A stretch of DNA of 64,000 bases from Cyanobium sp. CZS48M (GTDB lineage: Bacteria > Cyanobacteriota > Cyanobacteriia > PCC-6307 > Cyanobiaceae), in assembly GCA_030373145.1 (NCBI GenBank), contig JAUCZK010000012.1, positions 1-64,000 on the forward strand, written 5' to 3'. Within the stretch, counting starts at the first letter, position 1. Every line of letters starts with the position of its first letter. A program made the position numbers and the translations under genes. Of this stretch, positions 1-7,170 are shown one piece after another. The notes under the pieces are model-generated. The model worked only from the letters and a program-made list of their open reading frames with translations, had not been told where the DNA came from and made no database searches.

Positions 1-54
1 CCGGAAAGGGTCACAGGACCTCCTGAGTTACACCACTCGGAGGGGCGCTACCCA

Positions 55-441
55 TCAACGCGGCGGTCCGTTGTAGATCAACTCCTCCACCAGGCGGCCG
101 TCCGGGGAGATCTTGATCTCCGTTTCCAGGGTGGGCGGCAGGTCTCGCTCCTGCCAGGCGGGGGGGCCGCCCAGGAAGCGGAAGATGAAACCATCGCTGT
201 CGTTGCTGACCAGGCAGGGGTTGTCTGGGTCCGCCGTGGCGAACATGCAGCTGGCGGGGCGGTAGGCCTGGAGCCCTCCGTTGATCTTCACGGCACGGGT
301 GCGGGCCATGTTGATGGCGCGCACCGCTTCGACCGGCACGCGGTCCTGGGCCTGGATCGGCAACGTCGCGCACAGCAGGGCCGCAACACCACCGAGAACG
401 AGGCGTTGGGGAAGGTTTTTGGTTTGGAGTTGCATGGACAT
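55..441 (-). CDS. Hypothetical secreted protein
   Basis: 128 aa ORF with N-terminal basic/hydrophobic signal-like segment (LVLGGVAALLCATLPIQAQ); no family recognised. Confidence 0.55.
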   Translation of the reverse strand: MSMQLQTKNLPQRLVLGGVAALLCATLPIQAQDRVPVEAVRAINMARTRAVKINGGLQAYRPASCMFATADPDNPCLVSNDSDGFIFRFLGGPPAWQERDLPPTLETEIKISPDGRLVEELIYNGPPR

Positions 442-558
442 CCACAGCAGATGCCCTTGCTCTAGGAACAGGGCTCAGGCGTGGCAAGGTCGAAGGTCAG
501 GTTGTTTACTTCGAGCTGATCCTCTTTCTGACGGGAGCTGGAATAGATACCAGCTGCC

Positions 559-1257
559 TCACTGATGGAGTGCGCTGCTGTTCTCTTCATGGAGAGATCC
601 CGTCGCCTCATCGACTGATACTGAGGCAATCTTTGTCTCAAGCCTCTTCCGTCTTTGAACTGGGTCTCGATCTCCCTTGTCTGACAACTGCTTTTTTTGC
701 ATGAATAAGTTGTTTGGAATGGAGAGCACGGATCCGTCTGCACCCTGCAAGATGATAAAGAATAGGCCAATATCGACGATCGTGCCTTCTACGGCAAATT
801 CAACATCAAGAATTTTCACCTTATCGCCAATTCCAGCAGGATGAGCGAAGAAGATGATTATCGTTGATGTAATATTTGACAAGATTGACCATTGTGCAAA
901 GAAGGCGATTCCAAGAATTGTCAGCATTGATGATAAGAAGAAGATCAGCTCAGATCGCTCAACGCCCCAGATTGAGAGAAAGCCGCCAACAATTACAAAG
1001 AAGAGGAGGAAGTCTAGAATCTTCACGATCACTGTGGCCCTGGGATTTCCGTATGAGTATTTTCGCTGAGCAGCTTTGATTGCTGCGACGGTGATTCGTC
1101 TTGCCACGGCGGAGGCAAGTAAGATGGCAATTGTTTCAAGGATCTGAGTGCTGTACAATTCCATTTTGTTTGAGTTGATCAATTGTTTTAGGGTCAGACT
1201 GCTGATCTGAGCTAATTCTCTCTGTTTCCCACCTACTTTCGGGAAAGGTGATGACAC
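559..1257 (-). CDS. MscS-like small mechanosensitive channel; true start may be an internal ATG near 1164
   Basis: TM segments followed by QWSILSNITSTIIIFFAHPAGIGDKVKI...EGTIVDIGLFFIILQ...SIPNNLFMQK, typical MscS pore/beta-domain pattern; region is visibly AT-rich. Confidence 0.75.
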   Translation of the reverse strand: MSSPFPKVGGKQRELAQISSLTLKQLINSNKMELYSTQILETIAILLASAVARRITVAAIKAAQRKYSYGNPRATVIVKILDFLLFFVIVGGFLSIWGVERSELIFFLSSMLTILGIAFFAQWSILSNITSTIIIFFAHPAGIGDKVKILDVEFAVEGTIVDIGLFFIILQGADGSVLSIPNNLFMQKKQLSDKGDRDPVQRRKRLETKIASVSVDEATGSLHEENSSALHQ

Positions 1258-1478
1258 CTTTGACGTCGAAAAAACTGCCAGCCTTCCGCCTCTTCAAGGC
1301 TGATCATGGCAGGCCAATCGAGGTGCCTTCAGCCCTGCCCTCTGCCAGATAGATGCCAGAGGAAAGACCAGCTACAGCACAATCAGAAGAAACACCAAAA
1401 AGTGCCCCTGTCTCGATCGGCAGGTTCTAGAGCCCAGAGGGTTCGCCAGTTCGGCTGGACTCCGGATGAGGCATGACC

Positions 1479-2387
1479 TCACACCCCCTCCCAGATCACT
1501 GAGATCCAGCGGTCGCCCGTGAACAAACCCTTCCCCCAGGTCTCCTCCAGATCCACCAGGGGTTGAGCGGCTACAGCCTGCTCGGCGCTCAATCCTTGCT
1601 GTTTCAGAGCTGACAGATGCTTGCGGGCGGTGGCCAGCATGGTGCGATAGCTCCCCAACTCAGCTTTTCCCCCCACGACCCCATGCCCCGGGATGATGCG
1701 GGTCTCTGGTCCTGCAAGGGCAAGCACACGATCCACGCCAGCGATCGCCCCAGAGAGGCTGCCGCCATTGGCGGTGTCGATGAATGGGTACATGCCGTTG
1801 AACCACACATCACCGGTGTGAATCACGTCGGCTGTGTTGAAGCGCACGATGGCATCTCCGTCGGTGTGGGCGCCAGGCAGGTGCAACAGGTCGATGGTCT
1901 CGTCATTGAGATGCAGCCGCAGTGTGTTCTCGAAGGTCAGCACCGGCAGGGCCTCGGGCGGAGCCGGCGGGGTCACCCTCTCGAATGCCGGGATCCTGGA
2001 GCCCTCAGCCAAACGCTTGCGCACATTCTGCTGGGCCACGATCGTGGCGCCACTGCGGGCAAAGCCTGCGTTGCCGTCGGTGTGGTCGTGATGGAAGTGA
2101 GTGTTGATCAGCCAGGACGGATCTGTGCCACCCAAAGACCTGACGGCCGCCCGCACCGGTGTGGCCAACCGGGCGAACTTGGCATCCACCAGCAGAGTGC
2201 CTTCTGAGCCGGTGAGCACCCCGATATTTCCGCCCTCTCCCATGATCATCGCCACGGAACCCCGCACAGGAGCGGCCCGGACCGTCCCGGGCTCAGCGCT
2301 GTGAGCAGCCAGCTGTGGATGACTGACCAGGCCGATCAGCAGAGCCACGAACAGGCCAAGCGCAAGCCGGACACGGGGACGAGGCAT
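1479..2387 (-). CDS. MBL-fold metallohydrolase, exported; ORF track extends to 2414
   Basis: THFHHDHTDGNAGF metal-binding motif, GAHTDGDAIV, IIPGHG; N-terminal signal peptide. Confidence 0.85.
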   Translation of the reverse strand: MPRPRVRLALGLFVALLIGLVSHPQLAAHSAEPGTVRAAPVRGSVAMIMGEGGNIGVLTGSEGTLLVDAKFARLATPVRAAVRSLGGTDPSWLINTHFHHDHTDGNAGFARSGATIVAQQNVRKRLAEGSRIPAFERVTPPAPPEALPVLTFENTLRLHLNDETIDLLHLPGAHTDGDAIVRFNTADVIHTGDVWFNGMYPFIDTANGGSLSGAIAGVDRVLALAGPETRIIPGHGVVGGKAELGSYRTMLATARKHLSALKQQGLSAEQAVAAQPLVDLEETWGKGLFTGDRWISVIWEGV

Positions 2388-2469
2388 GAATGAATCAAGC
2401 GTGATGAAGCGCATTATCCAGGACCTTCGTGTGTTGTCTCACGTGATCATTCACCGATCAGCAGCACCA

Positions 2470-3264
2470 TCAGCTGAGCAATGGATCCAGGAAGCTGAGC
2501 GGCCTTGCCATGGTTGCCGAAAAGCCGAGGATGCCGCGGTTCCGGTAGCTGTAGAGCAGCGTGTCGTCGGCCTCCAGGAGGAAGGTGCCGCCCCGCTGGG
2601 TGAGGAAGTCGTCGCGGGGCACGTAGGTGCGCCAGTGGCCCAGCACTTCGCTCATGTTGCGCAGGCGCACCGTGGCCAGCTCGAAGGGTCGCTGGAAGCC
2701 GGTCCCGCCTGCTCTGGCGAAGAACGACCCCTGGATCGGCGGCAGGGGTCCCGCCTGGATGGTCTCCTCCTCGGCGATCCGCTGGGGCGCGCTGCGATCA
2801 CCTGTGTAGCCACGCAGCACCTCGGCCAGGGTGCCGGGGGAGCCGATGCCGGCGCACATCAGCAGCAGGTTCGGCCACGGCCCGCCGATCTGCTGCAGGC
2901 CCTCGTAGAGCCCCAGGGCCCGATGAAGCTCTGGTTCGGCGTCCACCTCGAGGCATTCGAGTGGAAACCCCGTGAAGGCGCAGAAGCGCTGGCGGCCCGC
3001 CTCGTCGCCGATGCCGATCGCCAGCACGGCGATGCCGGCAGATTCCAGCTGCGGCAGGACCGGGACCAGGGCCTGGGCGTATTCGAGGCTGTCGAAATCC
3101 CCCAGCTGGCTGAGCAGCAGCACGAGTCGGCGCTGGCCGCGCTCCATGCCAGCCACTCCCGCCAGCCGCTCCAGCAGGGGAGCGGGTGCAGGCGGGCATG
3201 CCTCGCTGCCGGCTGGACCGGCGGTCGTGGGATCGGAGCTGGGCACAGGCAACGCGACGGTCAA
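2470..3264 (-). CDS. AhpC/TSA-like (thioredoxin-fold) protein, probable TTG start overlapping the stop of the upstream photolyase gene
   Basis: Thioredoxin-fold-like pattern VLLLSQLGDFDSLEYAQALVPVLPQLESAGIAVLAIGIG and RGGTFLLEADDTLLYSYRNRGILGFS; start inferred from the TTGA overlap. Confidence 0.65.
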   Translation of the reverse strand: MTVALPVPSSDPTTAGPAGSEACPPAPAPLLERLAGVAGMERGQRRLVLLLSQLGDFDSLEYAQALVPVLPQLESAGIAVLAIGIGDEAGRQRFCAFTGFPLECLEVDAEPELHRALGLYEGLQQIGGPWPNLLLMCAGIGSPGTLAEVLRGYTGDRSAPQRIAEEETIQAGPLPPIQGSFFARAGGTGFQRPFELATVRLRNMSEVLGHWRTYVPRDDFLTQRGGTFLLEADDTLLYSYRNRGILGFSATMARPLSFLDPLLS

Positions 3265-4775
3265 GGCAGGACCATCGTGGCGTCCTCCAGGAACGCCTCG
3301 GCGCTGGAGCTCAATGCATCCCACCGCTGCGGGTCCATCCGATCCAGCAGGCGCACCATCATCGAGAGGCGGGGGTTGGCCTGGAAGAAGGAGCGGTGGC
3401 CGTCGATGAAGCGCCAGTAGAGGCCATCCCAGATGTCACACCACGGGCCACGCTTGAAATCTCCCATCTTGAGGATGTAGTTGGAGCCGCAGATGTAGGG
3501 CTTGGTGGCAAAGATGCCTCCGTCGCTCATCTGGCCCATGCCGTAGACGTTCGGACCCATGACCCACTCATAGGAATCCAGGTAGCGCTCCATGAACCAG
3601 CGCTGCACTTCCGCTGGGTGGATCTCGCAGAGCAGCATCAGGTTGCTGATCACCATCAGCCGCTCGATGTGATGGTTGTAGCCCGTGCGCTCCAGCCGCT
3701 CGATCGCCGCATCCAGCGGTGGCAGGCCAGTGCTGCCGTCGGTCCAGCAGGGCGCAAGCCGGCGCTGGTGGTTCCAGAAGTTGCTGCTGGTCTGGCGTTC
3801 GCCATGTACGCGATCGATGCCGCGCACGAACTCACGCCAGCCGATCACCTGGCGCAGGAACCCCTCCAGCGAGGCGATCGGCACCGGCTGTTCACCGTTC
3901 TGCCGACGCTGCACGTGGGCCAGGGTGGCCTCGATCACTCCAGCTGGACTGAGCAGACCGATGTTGAGCAGGGGAGAGAGCAGGGAATGGTGCAGGGTGC
4001 CCAGACGCGCACTCAGGGCGTCCTCGTAGGGGCCGAATCCGTCGAGGCGGTCCTGCAGGAACCGCTGCAGCCAGGCGTCGGCCCCGGCGTGATCGAAAGG
4101 AATCCAGAGTTCCCCCAGCACTCCGGGGTGGGCGGCGAAGTGGGTGGTGATCAGCTGCCGCACCGCCGGTTCATGGGGGCTGGCCGTCACAGCCGGCAGG
4201 GGCGGCTCGTTGTAGCCCTTCGGCAGTCGGCGGCGGTTCTCGGCGTCGAAGCTCCAGCGGCCACCGCTGGGGGTGCCATCGGCTTCGAGCAGCAGCCCCA
4301 GGCGCCGGCGCTGCCGCTCGTAGAAGGTCTTCATGAAGGGGCGGCGACGTCTTTCGAACCAGGCCCGACTCTCGGCAACGGATTCAAGGAAGGCGGGTGA
4401 GGGCAGCACGGTCAGCCGCACCAGGTGCTCCCGGCAGAAGCGATGCAGGCTCTGCTCGAAGCTGCGGTCGGCGATCTCCGCCACCTGCAGCTCCTGGTCT
4501 TCGCCCAGCTCCGCCGCCAGCCGCTCCCAGAACGAAACACCCGCTGAAGCCGGCAGTTCGAAATAGCGCACCGCCAGCCCCCGCTCGACCAGGGCGTCGC
4601 GGAAGCTGCGCATCGCCACGAAGGTGTGGAGCAGGCGCAGCTGGTGATACCGGTAGGTGGAGGCCACCGCGAGGTCTTCAATCATCAGCATCCGGCTCCC
4701 GGCAGCGAGCTGCAGCGGTGAGGGGGCGAACCACTCGCGGTGCAGCTGATCGCCGAGGATCAGGGTCAGGACCAT
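3261..4775 (-). CDS. Cryptochrome/photolyase family protein (FeS-BCP/DPRP-like)
   Basis: LILGDQLHREWF N-terminus, NHHIERLMVISNLMLL, YGMGQMSDGGIFATKPY, LYWRFI; ORF track extends to 4904 but the internal ATG at 4775 fits the family N-terminus. Confidence 0.85.
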   Translation of the reverse strand: MVLTLILGDQLHREWFAPSPLQLAAGSRMLMIEDLAVASTYRYHQLRLLHTFVAMRSFRDALVERGLAVRYFELPASAGVSFWERLAAELGEDQELQVAEIADRSFEQSLHRFCREHLVRLTVLPSPAFLESVAESRAWFERRRRPFMKTFYERQRRRLGLLLEADGTPSGGRWSFDAENRRRLPKGYNEPPLPAVTASPHEPAVRQLITTHFAAHPGVLGELWIPFDHAGADAWLQRFLQDRLDGFGPYEDALSARLGTLHHSLLSPLLNIGLLSPAGVIEATLAHVQRRQNGEQPVPIASLEGFLRQVIGWREFVRGIDRVHGERQTSSNFWNHQRRLAPCWTDGSTGLPPLDAAIERLERTGYNHHIERLMVISNLMLLCEIHPAEVQRWFMERYLDSYEWVMGPNVYGMGQMSDGGIFATKPYICGSNYILKMGDFKRGPWCDIWDGLYWRFIDGHRSFFQANPRLSMMVRLLDRMDPQRWDALSSSAEAFLEDATMVLP

Positions 4776-4885
4776 CGCTGTGCCGTCAAGGGAAGGAGGA
4801 CAAGGCTGCTGAGGAAGCGGACCGGGGTTGATGGGGAGATCCACCCAAACGGAGTCCGCAGCCTGGAGGTTGCCATGGTTTTGAA

Positions 4886-5506
4886 TTGGGGTTGGCATCA
4901 GCACGGTTCCCGATCACAAGTCCTCCCCTGGTTCTGGTTCACGGGTTGCTCGACAGCCCAGCGGTGTTCAACAAGCTCCGGCAGGCGCTGGGGGAGCGAC
5001 GACCGCATCTGTTGATCCCTGCCCTTCCCCTGCGCTTCGGCCTCACCCCGATCGAACAGGCGGCTGAGCTGCTCGGTGGCCACATTCAGGCAACCTTCGG
5101 GATGGAGCAGCCGATCGACCTGCTGGGCTTTTCGATTGGTGGGGTCATTGCCCGCAGCTGGATCCAGCTGCTGGAGGGACACCAGCGCACCCGGCGCTTC
5201 ATCAGCGTTGGCAGTCCCCAGCAGGGAACGCTCACGGCTCAGCCCTGGCCGGGGCGCGTGTTCAAAGGCATCGCTGGTCTGAAGTGGGGCAGCGGCCTGC
5301 TGGAGCGCCTCAACAGCAACCTCGACACCCTCCACCGGATCGAGTGCCACAGCTTCTACTCCGCCATCGATCTGGCCGTGCTGCCGGGATGGCGCGCCGT
5401 CCTGCCGATCGGCGCTCGCACGAAGCTGCCGGTGGCAACACACCCCCAGCTACTGCGTGATCAGGCCGCCATCAGGCCCCTGGCCCAGGAATTGCTTCGG
5501 GCGTGA
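4886..5506 (+). CDS. Alpha/beta hydrolase, lipase-like; start uncertain
   Basis: LVLVHGLLDSPAVF oxyanion-hole motif and DLLGFSIGGVIAR (GFSIGG nucleophile elbow). Confidence 0.8.
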   Translation: MGLASARFPITSPPLVLVHGLLDSPAVFNKLRQALGERRPHLLIPALPLRFGLTPIEQAAELLGGHIQATFGMEQPIDLLGFSIGGVIARSWIQLLEGHQRTRRFISVGSPQQGTLTAQPWPGRVFKGIAGLKWGSGLLERLNSNLDTLHRIECHSFYSAIDLAVLPGWRAVLPIGARTKLPVATHPQLLRDQAAIRPLAQELLRA

Positions 5507-5538
5507 TGCCGACCTGTTGAGGCCAACGGCCAATAGCG

Positions 5539-6660
5539 TTGATCAGTACGGCGGCTGAACTGTCGATGGGCTGGGTTGGCGTTTCAATTTTGGTGCGCTG
5601 GCTGCTGGGCTGGGTCCTGGGTCTGCGCCTTCCCGTTCTTCCGGCCGGCTCGCCTGTAAAACCGCCCTCGGTGTCGGTGCTGATCCCCGCCCGCAACGAG
5701 GAGTCGACGCTTCCGCATCTGCTCGATGGTCTCGCCCGACAGAGTTTCAGGCCCCTGGAAGTGATCGTGATCGACGACCACTCCAGTGATCGCACCCCCG
5801 CCATCGCCACCGAGCCCCGCTCTGGTCTGCCCGTCCGTGTGCTGCCCTCGCCATCGTTGCCGCAGGGCTGGTGCGGCAAGACCTGGGCGTTGCACAACGG
5901 TGTACTGGCTAGCCGCGGCGAGCTGCTGGTGTTCCTCGATGCCGACACCGAACCCGGGCCTGAGTTCCTCGAGCGGTTGGTGGCGGTTCATCAGCAGCTC
6001 GGTGGGCTGGTGTCGGTGCAGCCGTACCACCGCACCGAGAAGCCCTACGAGCAGCTCTCGGTGCTGTTCAACCTGGTGGGGCTGCTGGCCGTTCCCCTGG
6101 GACCCGCCTGTGGGGTGGCCTTCGGGCCGGCGATGGCCACCAGCCGCGCCGACTACGACCGCAGCGGCGGTCACGCGGCCGTCGCCGGCAAGGTGGTCGA
6201 AGACTGGTTTCTGGCCCATGCCTATGAAAAGGTCGATCTGCCGGTGAGTGCTTTCCTTGGCTATGGCCAGATGTCTTACCGCATGTATCCGGGCGGTCTG
6301 AACGACATGGTGGTGGGGTTCGACAAGAACTTCGCCACCGCGGCCGGTGAGGTGCGCTGGAGCTGGATGCTGGCGGTGGTGCTCTGGCTCTCCGGACTGT
6401 TCTGGGCCGCCTGGTGCCTGCCGGCCTCCCTGCTGGGCTGGCCGCTGGTGGGTGACCACGCCCTGCTCAGCAACGTGCTGGTCTACGGGGCCTATGTGCT
6501 TCAGCTGCTGGTGATCACCCGTCCGATTGGTCGCTTCACCTGGATCAATCTGCTATTCCCCATCCCGGTGCTGTTTTTCCTCGGGGTGTTCCTGATGGCG
6601 ATCCTCAACCTCAAGCGGGGCCAGGTGCGCTGGAAGGGTCGCACGTTCACCACGCGCTGA
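5539..6660 (+). CDS. Family 2 glycosyltransferase, CrtQ-like; start may be ATG 5566
   Basis: SVSVLIPARNEESTLPHLL, VIVIDDHSSDRTP, LPQGWCGKTWALHNG, LVFLDADTEPGPEFLERLV, GGLVSVQPYHRTEKPYEQLSVLFN, YRMYPGGL..VVGFDKNFATAAG. Confidence 0.85.
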   Translation: MISTAAELSMGWVGVSILVRWLLGWVLGLRLPVLPAGSPVKPPSVSVLIPARNEESTLPHLLDGLARQSFRPLEVIVIDDHSSDRTPAIATEPRSGLPVRVLPSPSLPQGWCGKTWALHNGVLASRGELLVFLDADTEPGPEFLERLVAVHQQLGGLVSVQPYHRTEKPYEQLSVLFNLVGLLAVPLGPACGVAFGPAMATSRADYDRSGGHAAVAGKVVEDWFLAHAYEKVDLPVSAFLGYGQMSYRMYPGGLNDMVVGFDKNFATAAGEVRWSWMLAVVLWLSGLFWAAWCLPASLLGWPLVGDHALLSNVLVYGAYVLQLLVITRPIGRFTWINLLFPIPVLFFLGVFLMAILNLKRGQVRWKGRTFTTR

Positions 6661-7163
6661 TGGCATCACTCAGCGGTTTGGGTGCGGTGGCCGCCACAGT
6701 CAGCCTGTGGCTGCTCTGGTCGGTCGTGATCGGGGCGCTCGCCAATCAGCTGCCAGATCGGCTGCTTGGCCGGCGTGATCCGTATCAGCCTGACCACCTG
6801 GGTGGGGCGCCACTGCGGATCTACGAGCGATGGCTGGGGATCCGGATCTGGAAGCCCTGGATTCCTGATGCCGGCGATGCCCTGCCGGGGGGCATCCGCA
6901 AGGCGAGCCTGGCCCGTCGGGACCCGTTGGCCCTGCAACGGCTGAGCCTGGAGACCAGGCGGGCGGAGCTGGTGCACTGGGCGCTCTGGCCCGCCTGGAT
7001 GGTCACCGCCCTGTGGCTGCCGCCTGCCGGGGTGCTGATCAACCTGATCTTCGCGACCCTGTTCAACCTGCCCTGCCTGCTGCTGCAGCGCTACAACCGC
7101 CTGCGCCTCGGCAGAACGCTGAGCCGGCTGTCCTGCACGAGCCATCCCAGCGGGCGGCCCTGA
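6660..7163 (+). CDS. CrtO-like (glycosyl-4,4'-diaponeurosporenoate acyltransferase family) membrane protein
   Basis: YERWLGIRIWKPWIPDAG, SLETRRAELVHWAL, NLIFATLFNLPCLLLQRYNRLRL resemble the CrtO acyltransferase family; start overlaps the preceding stop (TGATG). Confidence 0.7.
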   Translation: MASLSGLGAVAATVSLWLLWSVVIGALANQLPDRLLGRRDPYQPDHLGGAPLRIYERWLGIRIWKPWIPDAGDALPGGIRKASLARRDPLALQRLSLETRRAELVHWALWPAWMVTALWLPPAGVLINLIFATLFNLPCLLLQRYNRLRLGRTLSRLSCTSHPSGRP

Positions 7164-7170
7164 ACGGTGT

